Source: a virus. From it: 26,703 bases of DNA. The DNA is taken from IMG/VR virus record IMGVR_UViG_3300042888_000594, positions 1 through 26,703 of that record; one strand, written 5' to 3'. The notes beneath the pieces are model-generated. The model saw only the letters and a program-made list of their open reading frames with translations, did no database searches and was not told the DNA's origin. Within the stretch, counting starts at the first letter, position 1. Every line of letters starts with the position of its first letter. Shown piece after piece: positions 1 to 6,702 of this stretch. A program made the translations under genes and the position numbers.

Positions 1-656
1 GCGACCGACACGATGTAAAAGCTGTTCGCTGTACCAACACCAGATGCCAGCGCGGGCGTGTTGGTGCTTGCGTTCCAAGTGCCTTTGTAGACCAAAGCCG
101 ATGAGATCAGATTGATCTGGTTTTGCAGGCTGGTCAGTGTGTCCAGCACGCCTTGGCTGGTGCCGCCGCCGTTGGTGATGACCTTGATCTTCTCGGCCAG
201 ATCAGGCGCTACCACTTCACCCACGTTCAGCGATTGACCATCAGACAGGTTGATGACCAGCGAGCCATCAAAGTCAATAAACGCATTGGTGACAGACACG
301 CCGTCCTCACCGTCGCTGCCATCCATGCCGCGTGCGCCGTCCATGCCGCGCGGGCCTGGCGTACCGTCTTTACCATTGCGACCGTCCTTGCCGTCGCGCC
401 CGTCCTTGCCGTCGATGCCGTTGCGGCCATCTTTGATGGTGGACACACGCTTTTCGATCACCGTGGTCACACCGTCGTACTTCTCGCGGATGTCGTTGTC
501 GATTTTCTTGAGCGCCTGGATGACCAACTGCACGTTGCCCGCAACTTTGCGCTTTTGCATCTTCTCTACGCTTAACATGAAGTCATCAACTTCACTCAAC
601 ACATTGTCCGCCAAATCGTCAATGTTTGAGTTATTGAAAATTTTATCGATTGCCAT
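1..656 (-). CDS. Collagen-like phage fibre protein, partial (runs off left edge)
   Basis: The frame is open from an ATG at 656 to the window edge (218 codons), so the C-terminus is missing. Residues 1-70 look helical and charged. Residues 77-119 carry glycine at every third position (15 Gly-X-Y triplets such as GKDGRDG and GPRGMDG), which is a collagen-like trimerising stalk. Around residue 192 the sequence LVYKGTWNASTNTP matches a short motif common in phage fibre and appendage proteins. The start codon lies inside the last codons of the portal gene (14-bp overlap), so the two are probably translationally coupled. The likely role is a virion-surface fibre, either on the head or on the tail. 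Collagen repeats are well known in phage fibres; attachment at the portal end is inferred from position only. Confidence 0.8.
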   Translation of the reverse strand, partial: MAIDKIFNNSNIDDLADNVLSEVDDFMLSVEKMQKRKVAGNVQLVIQALKKIDNDIREKYDGVTTVIEKRVSTIKDGRNGIDGKDGRDGKDGRNGKDGTPGPRGMDGARGMDGSDGEDGVSVTNAFIDFDGSLVINLSDGQSLNVGEVVAPDLAEKIKVITNGGGTSQGVLDTLTSLQNQINLISSALVYKGTWNASTNTPALASGVGTANSFYIVSV

Positions 657-2688
657 TTGTAAGCTCCATGTTCAAAGTTTCGAGGAAGTCATTTTCCGCG
701 TCCACAACATTGTTCTTTGCATTGTTCATTTGCAACTCAACAATCTTGCTCTTGTTCTTGATGTCCGCTTCCTTGAGCATCAGCTCCGCGATCTTAACCC
801 GCTTGTCGAACTCGTTGGACTCGTTGCCCGCTGGCAAGTTCTTGGTGGTCGATGCGATCACCTTGGCCTGCACTTCCTGCGGCATGAGCTGCGCCTCGGT
901 CATCAGCTTGGTCGCCTCTGCCCGGTTCTGCTCAGCCTGCGTCGTGTTGACCGCGATCTGTGCCTGCGCTGCTTGCATCGCCAACTGCTGTTGGGCTTCT
1001 TGCATTGCTTGTGCCTGTGGGTCTGGTTGGCTCATCTGATCGAGTGCTGCCATCAACTCATAGCGGTTGGTCAGACTGGAGTTGTTCAAGATGCCCTTCA
1101 AGATCAGCGGCAGCACCGGGGTGTTTGGACCCAGTGTCTGGAGCAAACCAATGAACTGCTGCTGTTCGTACTCACGGGCGATGATGCCCAGCGTTGCCGT
1201 GGGGATGAACTTCATGTCCACACTCGGGTAACGCTCAGGATCGAACTGCATGTACCGGAACGCCGCTTTTTGGATGAACGGGATCAGGAAATCCTCTTGG
1301 AAGTTCACCAGCGTGCGCTTGTACTTCTTGATGATCGTGGCCACTGCCATGCTCATCCCCGCGCCGTCACGGTTGCCTTGGCTCACCATACCCTGGCTGT
1401 CCAGCGTGCCCGTGGCCTGCAACAACATGCGCTCGAACTCTTTGGCCGTGTTCAGGTTGTTCAGGCTCGTCTCGCCGAACTTGAATGGGTACAGAATCTC
1501 AGCCGGGTTGCCGTTGACCATGAACGCTTTGCCCGGCTTGACCTCGAACCGTGCGCCGCGCGGCAGGCGGGTGGCGTCCATGCCCATCATCGGGCTGGTC
1601 GTCAGCGCCAGCGAGTCCAAGTGGCTGCGCACCTGGGCATCAATCGCCTTTTGCATGTTGTAGGACTTCTCGACCGTGCCACGGCCAAGCAATCGGTTGG
1701 GCACCGTGTCATCTTGGTAGCTGATGACCGGACGGTCCTTCATCATGTACGGGTTTTCTTCTGCTTTGAGCAGCAAACCGTCGTTGGCGATCACAACAAT
1801 CGCCTCCACCATGTCCGAATAGTCCTCGGCTGCGCTGTCGTCGGGGAACAGTTCCTCGACCTCAACGTCTTTTTCGGTCAGGTATTCGCGGGGCACCAGG
1901 CCGTAGTACGTCAGCAGGCGCACCTTTTCGTCGCGGTACTGGCTCAACTCCTGCGTCGGCTCCAGATCGGTGTCCTCATACGTCGGGGTGATGTTCACCT
2001 TGCGGTAAATACCCTTCTCGATGCCCTCAACGATCTTGTGGATGCCTACATACTTCTCAATTGCAACGCCCATGCAGTCGTCCACAGACGTGCCGTTGGG
2101 GTCAAACAGGAAGTTTTTCGGGTTGACGGGCATGATCTTGACCGCAATCCGGCTTTTCTCGACCACACCAATAGCCGCTTGGCCCATCTGGCCAGGAATC
2201 GGCTGAGTTGCAGGCTCGAACACCTTTTCCGTCTTCACAACGATCTCGCCAATGCCAGTGCCGTAGATTTCGGCCATCAATTCGATCTGGTCAATGGCTT
2301 TTCTGATCTTGTCCTGCTTAAAGTCCTCCGTGAGCTGCGCTTTGAGCATCTCAACGTCCAACGGGTTGCCGTTAACGTCTTTCAGGTCGTCTTCGATGTC
2401 GAAAAAGTCGCCTTGCCCGAACACGGCCTCGATAATTTCAGCGTGTCTGGTCTCTACGGCCTGCTGGGTGGCCGGAGTCACGATCCTTGATCGCTCAGAG
2501 TCGCGTGTTTTGTCCTCTGCCGCCCACTCACCACGGAAAATTCTTTCGAATTCTAGATATTTATCAAGAAAGTTTGTATTTCTATAATCTCTCCAACGAT
2601 CACAGTGGTCAACAACAAAGGCCGTCAGCTCTTTGTCCGACTCGGTGGGTTCTTGGTATTCGCTCTGCTTTAGATCGGCCATCTTCAA
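643..2688 (-). CDS. Portal (head-to-tail connector) protein
   Basis: This 681-residue protein lies in the expected place downstream of the large terminase. The portal forms the dodecameric ring at the capsid vertex through which DNA is packaged and ejected. The sequence has the mixed alpha/beta feel and length of P22-like podovirus portals, with a central LLGRGTVEKSYNMQKAID helix region and a methionine-rich SPMMGMDATRLPRGARF stretch. Residues about 550-600 form a Gln/Ala-rich helical segment (QAQAMQEAQQQLAMQ), as expected for a C-terminal barrel or coiled coil. The start ATG overlaps the stop of the upstream HNH gene (ATGA). The family call rests on length, context and sequence texture rather than on a catalytic motif. 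Confidence 0.85.
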   Translation of the reverse strand: MKMADLKQSEYQEPTESDKELTAFVVDHCDRWRDYRNTNFLDKYLEFERIFRGEWAAEDKTRDSERSRIVTPATQQAVETRHAEIIEAVFGQGDFFDIEDDLKDVNGNPLDVEMLKAQLTEDFKQDKIRKAIDQIELMAEIYGTGIGEIVVKTEKVFEPATQPIPGQMGQAAIGVVEKSRIAVKIMPVNPKNFLFDPNGTSVDDCMGVAIEKYVGIHKIVEGIEKGIYRKVNITPTYEDTDLEPTQELSQYRDEKVRLLTYYGLVPREYLTEKDVEVEELFPDDSAAEDYSDMVEAIVVIANDGLLLKAEENPYMMKDRPVISYQDDTVPNRLLGRGTVEKSYNMQKAIDAQVRSHLDSLALTTSPMMGMDATRLPRGARFEVKPGKAFMVNGNPAEILYPFKFGETSLNNLNTAKEFERMLLQATGTLDSQGMVSQGNRDGAGMSMAVATIIKKYKRTLVNFQEDFLIPFIQKAAFRYMQFDPERYPSVDMKFIPTATLGIIAREYEQQQFIGLLQTLGPNTPVLPLILKGILNNSSLTNRYELMAALDQMSQPDPQAQAMQEAQQQLAMQAAQAQIAVNTTQAEQNRAEATKLMTEAQLMPQEVQAKVIASTTKNLPAGNESNEFDKRVKIAELMLKEADIKNKSKIVELQMNNAKNNVVDAENDFLETLNMELTNGNR

Positions 2689-3365
2689 ACCTCGTATAGG
2701 TTGTTTTTGCGCCTGTTGTCCACAGCAGGGATGACGCGCAGGTTGTTGGGTACGTGAAGTCCGCTGACAAACTCACCTTGTAGCGGGATTATATGGTCTA
2801 CATGCCAATCGTAGCCACTTTCCCGGTTGCGCATCGCCGCCAGTTGGTATAGGCACTTGATCTTGAGTAGGTCAAACTCTGTCAACCAAGCTGGTGTGCG
2901 CTTGAGTTTTGCTGCGTTGCGCTTACTGACCCTTGCAACAATAACGGCGCGGTTTTTTTCAACCCAGATTGATTGAGTTTTTTTGTATGCTTCTGTTTTT
3001 CGGTGCGCCGCTCTCTTGGCTTTAATTTGCTCTTTGTTGGCCGCATAGTACCGTTTTTTGTTTTCCGCTTCTTCAGCTTTAACTCTTGCTTCACGAGCTA
3101 TGCTGGTTTCAGGTATACCCATAGGATGGGCGCGAATTTTCGCTAAGTACTTTTCCCGCGTTGTACGGCCTTGGCTATCACGCAATTGATTACGTTTTGC
3201 TTTTAGATCGTCGGAATTCTCTGTGCGGTAGGCTTTTACTTCTGCGTATTTGCAAACTTTGCAGAAATTTAAGTGTCCATCTTTTGCTTCTTTGTGCTTC
3301 GGAAACAACGATAGCAGCTTGACCTGAGCGCAGATTTTGCAAGTTTTAGTCGGCTCAGTGGTCAT
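2685..3365 (-). CDS. HNH endonuclease (free-standing, homing-type candidate)
   Basis: This 226-aa protein has an N-terminal zinc knuckle (C9-x2-C12 and a second CxxC near residues 36-39). A long Lys/Arg-rich helical middle follows. The C-terminal HNH motif at about residues 185-225 reads HVDHIIPLQG, then NNLRVIPAVDNRRKNN. HNH proteins of this layout bind and nick or cut DNA and are often mobile among phages. It sits exactly between terL (14 bp upstream) and portal (ATGA overlap), an arrangement typical of free-standing homing endonucleases in packaging modules. No good Shine-Dalgarno sequence precedes its ATG; the preceding bases are GGGTAAAAAA. Its base composition is visibly more AT-rich than the flanking terL and portal genes, which supports separate acquisition. 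Confidence 0.85.
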   Translation of the reverse strand: MTTEPTKTCKICAQVKLLSLFPKHKEAKDGHLNFCKVCKYAEVKAYRTENSDDLKAKRNQLRDSQGRTTREKYLAKIRAHPMGIPETSIAREARVKAEEAENKKRYYAANKEQIKAKRAAHRKTEAYKKTQSIWVEKNRAVIVARVSKRNAAKLKRTPAWLTEFDLLKIKCLYQLAAMRNRESGYDWHVDHIIPLQGEFVSGLHVPNNLRVIPAVDNRRKNNLYEV

Positions 3366-3378
3366 TTTTTTACCCAGG

Positions 3379-4635
3379 TTAACAGCCCGAAATTACGTCC
3401 ATGGGCTCCCAATCGTCATCTGCTTCTTCAAAGTAGCTAGTTATAGCTAATTGGTCTACATAACTAAGACTATCGGGTAAATCGTCGTGGACGCCTTGAG
3501 ATGGAAACATCAAGAGCTGGTCCACGAACACAGACCAGTCTTCTTCGCTGTTCAGGACGATTCTACCGTGTTCAAACCGCCCCTGCAAAGACCAAATCAC
3601 CCGGTCGGTCTTCTTCCGGTTGCCGTGCGTCAGGTCCACGATGTGACTGTACACGTTGTTCTTCCGCATAAGGTCTGACAAATACGGCAGAACCGCGTTT
3701 TTTAACGCCCCTCTTTCGATCCCGATGCTCAGTGGCCGATAGTCGCGCATCTTCATCAGTATCTTGGCGGCTGTTTCCCTCACGTCCCAGCGTCCGTGTT
3801 CGATCTCTTTCACAAACCACTTGCCGTCGTCCGTCACCTTGACGACTGCAATCGCCGACTCGTCCAACCGCTTCTTGCTGTTCGCCGCCTGCTTGGCCAC
3901 TTCCTCGAACCCGGCCAAGTCCACCGCCACGAAGTAGCTCCCGTAGTCCGGTTCTTCACCGTACTTCAGCCACTCCTCTTTGAACACATCCGCGCCCGCA
4001 TTCGAGAAACTCGCCAGGTATTCCTGCTTGAACGCAAACGTGCTCAGCGTCTTCTTGGCCGACTCGATCTCCGACGGGTCGATCAGCGGGTTGTCCTGCG
4101 TGGTGAAGTGCCAGCTTTTCCAGTCGCTGTCCTGCTCGTCTTGCCCCAACTTCCACAGGTCATGGAACCAGTTTCTACCCTTTGGCGACCCAATAAATAA
4201 CCCGCGACCTTTCTTATCGGACAGCGACGCCCTGATAACTTGTTCCCAAGCCTCGGGCTTAATGTCCGCCACCTCATCGAGTACGGCGTAGGTCAAAGAC
4301 ACCCCGCGCAAAGTATCTGGTCGGTCTGCCCCGCGCACATAAATTCTTGCGCCGTTAATCAAGGTGATGTCCAGGTTATTGACGTGGCTGCTTTGAATGA
4401 CATCGCGGCCCAAATCCAACAACAAATCCCAAATGATCTGACGGCTCTGCCCCATCGTCGGGCTGACGTACAAGACCGCCGACCCTTGCGGGCAGCGCAA
4501 CCCCTCGATGAGCAACGTAATTGCCGACAGCCGCGACTTTCCACAGCGCCGCCCTGCGGCAACAACCTTGAATCGGGTTTTGTCTTTGAAAACTTGCTCC
4601 TGCCATGGCAAGAGGGCGAAGGATAAATCAGCCAT
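3379..4635 (-). CDS. terL: Terminase large subunit
   Basis: This is the ATPase-nuclease motor that packages DNA into the procapsid. At 418 aa it is compact but complete. The ATPase domain shows Walker A GRRCGKS (residues 28-34) and Walker B YAVLDEVAD (D120-E121). The RNase H-like nuclease domain shows FVAVDLAG (Asp near 240), an acidic residue in GIERGA (near 306) and the late HDDLPDSLSY motif (near 386). These fit the Terminase_6/6C type. The ATG at 4635 is preceded by AAGGGA at good spacing. It overlaps the stop of the upstream EndoVII-type gene by 8 bp. Two HNH nucleases bracket it, and a small-terminase candidate lies just beyond. Confidence 0.95.
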   Translation of the reverse strand: MADLSFALLPWQEQVFKDKTRFKVVAAGRRCGKSRLSAITLLIEGLRCPQGSAVLYVSPTMGQSRQIIWDLLLDLGRDVIQSSHVNNLDITLINGARIYVRGADRPDTLRGVSLTYAVLDEVADIKPEAWEQVIRASLSDKKGRGLFIGSPKGRNWFHDLWKLGQDEQDSDWKSWHFTTQDNPLIDPSEIESAKKTLSTFAFKQEYLASFSNAGADVFKEEWLKYGEEPDYGSYFVAVDLAGFEEVAKQAANSKKRLDESAIAVVKVTDDGKWFVKEIEHGRWDVRETAAKILMKMRDYRPLSIGIERGALKNAVLPYLSDLMRKNNVYSHIVDLTHGNRKKTDRVIWSLQGRFEHGRIVLNSEEDWSVFVDQLLMFPSQGVHDDLPDSLSYVDQLAITSYFEEADDDWEPMDVISGC

Positions 4636-5176
4636 TGTGGTCCCTTAAGTACTTGGCTGCACGCTCCATGATGTCAGGGTTGTCTTTCAGCATGCCAATT
4701 CCGACATTGCACTTCGTGCACAGTAATTTTCGGATTTTTCCGGTTACGTGGTCGTGGTCAACGAACATCTTTTTTCCCACGGAATCTTCGTGGTCGTTGC
4801 AAATAGCGCAGCAGAAGCCTTGCTGCGCCCTGAGCAAATTGTACTGCTCAAGCGTTACGCCGTACTTGCGTATCAGCGCGTTGTTTGCTCCGCGCTCTTT
4901 GTTGTTGCTATGCCAGTCTCTTGACCGATCCAGTATTTTCTCTCTGTGCTTTTCATAGTGCCTGCGTTTTTGTTCTTGACGTTTGTCCGGGTTAGCCACA
5001 CGCCATTCTTTTAACGCCGCCAACTTAACCTGTCGTCGCTCCGGCGTCGGGTTTGTGTCGAGTAACGACACGCACGCTTTGCACTTGTACTGATAGCCAC
5101 GGGTTGTGGTCGCCGCTTTATGAAAGCTGGACGCGGGGAATTCGCCTTTGCAGGCGTTGCATAGAAGTTGAAGCAT
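4628..5176 (-). CDS. HNH endonuclease of the recombination endonuclease VII type
   Basis: This 182-aa protein has two zinc-binding halves. The N-terminal knuckle has C6/C9 and C32/C35. The C-terminal domain at about residues 108-182 has KYGVTLEQYNLL, CAIC, FVDHDHVTGKIR and LCTKCNVGIG, the diagnostic order of the endonuclease VII family (beta-beta-alpha metal fold with a four-cysteine zinc site). T4 gp49 resolves branched DNA before packaging, and many phage homologues instead act as free-standing homing nucleases. Placement between terS and terL fits either role. It ends 8 bp inside terL, and 65 bp without a gene separate it from terS. The N-terminal knuckle and Lys/Arg-rich linker resemble the other HNH protein downstream of terL, although the catalytic domains differ. 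Confidence 0.9.
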   Translation of the reverse strand: MLQLLCNACKGEFPASSFHKAATTTRGYQYKCKACVSLLDTNPTPERRQVKLAALKEWRVANPDKRQEQKRRHYEKHREKILDRSRDWHSNNKERGANNALIRKYGVTLEQYNLLRAQQGFCCAICNDHEDSVGKKMFVDHDHVTGKIRKLLCTKCNVGIGMLKDNPDIMERAAKYLRDHNG

Positions 5177-5241
5177 TGATTTCCTCTTTCAGAAGGATTG
5201 GGGTGTTAAGCCACGCGCACCCCAGAACGCGGTGAAAGCTC

Positions 5242-5607
5242 TTACGAGTCGGCTTGCCTATATTCTACATCTTCGGCGTTATTTTCGCCAACGGTTATTG
5301 GCACTTCACCAATCCCAGTAATCGAGATCGTGATGGCGCTGCGCTGGTTCTTGTCCTTCTCGAACATACCGATCGGCAGCGTCCTGTCCATGCACATCTT
5401 CAGCGCCGCCATCTGACCGGGGTGCTCATCATTGAGCGCAATCTGGATCACCTTCTCCGCGACATCCTTGCCGCCAGACCTGATCATCAGCTCTTTCAGC
5501 TCCTTGATGCGTTGGTGATCCGTCTTCGGCAGGATCGCAGGCGGGTTTTCTGCGTACCTCTGGATCGTCATCTTGATCGGTCTACCGCGTTTCTTCGGTT
5601 CTGGCAT
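5242..5607 (-). CDS. Putative small terminase subunit / DNA-binding protein
   Basis: This 121-aa protein would be the DNA-recognition partner of TerL. The N-terminus carries an AT-hook-like KKRGRPIK (residues 5-12), followed by a helical region (HQRIKELKELMIRSGGKDVAEKV) and then a beta-rich RSAITISITGIG segment, and it ends acidic. The same order occurs in small proteins found just upstream of TerL in many podovirus-like genomes. The assignment is by position and architecture, since small terminases are poorly conserved. An AAAGGG Shine-Dalgarno sequence precedes the ATG. It is the first gene of the leftward packaging block, and a TACAAT -10 candidate lies 27-32 bp upstream. Confidence 0.6.
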   Translation of the reverse strand: MPEPKKRGRPIKMTIQRYAENPPAILPKTDHQRIKELKELMIRSGGKDVAEKVIQIALNDEHPGQMAALKMCMDRTLPIGMFEKDKNQRSAITISITGIGEVPITVGENNAEDVEYRQADS

Positions 5608-5633
5608 CTTTTACCCTTTCGGAAGTTAGCGCG

Positions 5634-5639
5634 ATTGTA
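5634..5639 (-). promoter_or_regulatory. -10 candidate for the terS-terL-portal operon
   Basis: Read on the minus strand this is TACAAT (5 of 6 to consensus), placing a transcription start about 20 nt ahead of the terS ATG with its AAAGGG site. I see no good -35 hexamer. An operator-like GGTCAAATAGTCA abuts it at 5640-5652, so the promoter may be controlled by a factor. Confidence 0.35.
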
Positions 5640-5652
5640 GGTCAAATAGTCA
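5640..5652. promoter_or_regulatory. Operator-like site D (GGTCAAATAGTCA)
   Basis: It matches 12 of 13 bases with GGTCAAATTGTCA at 6115-6127 and, inverted, at 6233-6245. It directly touches the -10 candidate of the terS operon. Read toward the gene it controls it is TGACTATTTGACC, the same orientation relative to the downstream gene as the other copies. Confidence 0.4.
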
Positions 5653-5717
5653 TTTTTTCCATTTTCACTTTTTCAGAATGGCAGAAGGTCCTGTAACTTT
5701 TTATCTAACAGCCAGAC

Positions 5718-5838
5718 CCCTCCCCCCCATGCTTTAGGCTTCAACCTTTGAGGCTTCAAGCAAACTGCGAGCGGCTTGGAGCTGAGAGCACTTAACATAA
5801 CGTTGCAGTGGGAGCATGGGGGCCGGAGGGCCCTTTTT
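5718..5838 (+). other. Structured non-coding element: long hairpin with alternative terminator fold
   Basis: Bases 5718-5733 pair with 5813-5830. A 10-bp perfect arm (CCCCCATGCT / AGCATGGGGG) and a 6-bp arm (CCCTCC / GGAGGG) are separated only by a 2-nt bulge. Inside, 5753-5761 (GCTTCAAGC) pairs with 5774-5782 (GCTTGGAGC), and AGGCTTCAA is directly repeated at 5736 and 5751. The 3' arm can instead form GGGCC-GGAG-GGCCC followed by TTTTT (5820-5838), a rightward terminator that excludes the long stem. There is no supported ORF here. It could be a rightward small RNA, an attenuator or anti-terminator switch, or a DNA packaging site beside terS. I see no convincing promoter for a rightward transcript. 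Confidence 0.4.
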
Positions 5839-5842
5839 GCCA

Positions 5843-5862
5843 GTACTTGACCGGGTACTTGA
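5843..5862. repeat. Direct repeat GTACTTGA x2
   Basis: GTACTTGA occurs at 5843-5850 and 5855-5862 with a 12-bp period, just downstream of the 71-aa regulator gene (in its reading direction). A repeat spaced about one helical turn suits a dimeric DNA-binding protein, but two short copies are weak evidence. Confidence 0.3.
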
Positions 5863-5873
5863 TGCGCTGTCTG

Positions 5874-6089
5874 TTATGCCGAATTGTTATATCTGTTATC
5901 TGAAAACAGCATATCTTCGAGGTTGTCGCCAGGGCGAAAACCCGCATTGTGCAACACTGTATAAATTGACAGCAATTCTTTGAACCCGCGTGTCAAGTCA
6001 CCTTGACCAGCTGTCAGCAAAACAGCGCGATCTTGATCTGTCAATTTGCGCTGAAATTCAACTGTGTCTAACTTGCATGGTCTAACCAT
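5874..6089 (-). CDS. Small putative DNA-binding regulator (71 aa)
   Basis: I do not recognise a named family. The N-terminus is a short strand-like stretch (LDTVEFQRKL). It is followed by helix (TDQDRAVLLTAG), turn (QGDLTRG) and helix (FKELLSIYTVLHNAG), which is the strand-helix-turn-helix order of ribbon-helix-helix proteins. The last 20 residues are polar. AAAGG precedes the ATG at 6089. Operator-like site A lies 13-38 bp upstream of the start, a position suited to autoregulation. It stands alone between the structured element at 5718-5838 and the divergent control region, so a switch between the leftward and rightward programmes is a reasonable guess. The fold call is inference from pattern. 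Confidence 0.6.
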   Translation of the reverse strand: MVRPCKLDTVEFQRKLTDQDRAVLLTAGQGDLTRGFKELLSIYTVLHNAGFRPGDNLEDMLFSDNRYNNSA

Positions 6090-6101
6090 TGGAAATGCCT
6101 T

Positions 6102-6127
6102 TCTGGGTCATCTAGGTCAAATTGTCA
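6102..6127. promoter_or_regulatory. Operator-like site A (TCTGGGTCA-TCTAGGTCA-AATTGTCA)
   Basis: The block TCTRGGTCA occurs twice in tandem and is followed by AATTGTCA. Site B at 6233-6249, read inverted, is the same sequence with only one TCTGGGTCA block. It lies immediately upstream of the 71-aa regulator gene. Confidence 0.5.
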
Positions 6128-6194
6128 CCCTAATTTTATCGCCCAATCCTACGCAGCGTGTTTTTGGCGTGTGTCTGATTCTGGGCTGTTCACC

Positions 6195-6206
6195 TATATA
6201 TATATA
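6195..6206. repeat. (TA)6 tract in divergent control region
   Basis: Twelve alternating T/A bases sit in an AT-rich stretch (6191-6240) between operator-like sites A and B. It is easily melted DNA that could serve a promoter or a replication origin. No -35 partner at usual spacing is evident. Confidence 0.35.
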
Positions 6207-6232
6207 CCCTTACATAAAAGTTCATAAAATAA

Positions 6233-6249
6233 TGACAATTTGACCCAGA
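6233..6249. promoter_or_regulatory. Operator-like site B (TGACAATTTGACCCAGA)
   Basis: It is the perfect inverse of the core of site A: TGACAATTTGACC is the reverse complement of 6115-6127, and TGACCCAGA that of 6102-6110. It reads toward the rightward genes starting at 6416. Confidence 0.5.
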
Positions 6250-6282
6250 ATCCCCGCAAAGCCGCGCCAATGCTAGCTTTCC

Positions 6283-6323
6283 TCTGGGTCAAGTCGCCCC
6301 GAAAAGATGACAATTGATTGTCA
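6283..6323. promoter_or_regulatory. Operator-like site C and palindrome TGACAAT-TG-ATTGTCA
   Basis: TCTGGGTCAA at 6283-6292 repeats the outer block of sites A and B. Fifteen bases on, 6308-6323 is a perfect 7-2-7 inverted repeat built from the inner TGACAAT block. This is the expected shape for a dimer-binding operator upstream of the rightward operon. Confidence 0.45.
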
Positions 6324-6362
6324 AGACATAACACAGCCTAAGGGTAAACACCTAGAAAATAC

Positions 6363-6383
6363 TGGTAAAATATCCTTTACAAT
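6363..6383 (+). promoter_or_regulatory. Promoter -10 candidates for rightward early operon
   Basis: TGGTAAAAT at 6363-6371 is an extended -10 form, and TACAAT lies at 6378-6383. Either would start transcription 25-45 bp before the ATG at 6416, which has GGAG upstream. No clear -35 is present, which fits an extended -10 or an activated promoter. Confidence 0.35.
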
Positions 6384-6415
6384 AGAGACTCACACAATCC
6401 AATGGAGTAAACGAC

Positions 6416-6655
6416 ATGAAATACGATCACACAGATTTTTTGGCTAACCCTAAAAAGTACAGCCTGTTTAAGACAGCGACGACAGCAGCGCATTTTTTCG
6501 GTGAAGACGGTAACGACTTACCCGAAGGCACGATTGTGGGCCTTGAATACTTAGGCGTAAGGCGCAACCAACTCTACAGACGCGACGAAGCGATCTATCG
6601 CCTTAACACTGGTCACACTGTTTACGCTAACTCACTGGTCAACTTTGTACTGTAA
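6416..6655 (+). CDS. Hypothetical small early protein (79 aa)
   Basis: I do not recognise this protein. It is soluble-looking, starts MKYDHTDFLANPKKYSLF, and has a central LPEGTIVGLEYLGVRRNQLYRRD that looks like small beta structure. The ATG is preceded by GGAG at suitable spacing. It is the first gene of the rightward block, immediately downstream of the operator-rich control region, so early expression is likely. First early genes of phages often encode host-takeover or anti-defence proteins, but nothing in this sequence proves that. Confidence 0.7.
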   Translation: MKYDHTDFLANPKKYSLFKTATTAAHFFGEDGNDLPEGTIVGLEYLGVRRNQLYRRDEAIYRLNTGHTVYANSLVNFVL

Positions 6656-6658
6656 GAA

Positions 6659-6702
6659 AACACAGCCTAAAGCCTTCACGGGCTTTGGGGTGACTTTTCA
6701 CC
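6659..6702 (+). promoter_or_regulatory. Tandem, partly exclusive hairpins between early genes
   Basis: A 9-bp stem (6666-6674 with 6681-6689, TTCACG loop, one G-T pair) is followed by GGTGA-CTTT-TCACC (6689-6702), so the two hairpins share base 6689. No T-run follows, so this is not a simple terminator. It may be a processing or stability element. AACACAGCCTAA at 6659-6670 repeats 6330-6341 exactly. Confidence 0.4.

Noticed and set aside
250-2490. Long rightward frame (746 codons) opposite the portal gene
   Set aside because: Its protein is Leu/Val/His-rich with no recognisable motif, lacks a ribosome site and mirrors the third-position bias of the portal gene on the other strand.
5177-5241. 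Possible regulatory element between terS and the EndoVII-type gene
   Set aside because: The 65 bp hold only a short GC-rich stretch without a convincing hairpin, promoter or ORF.
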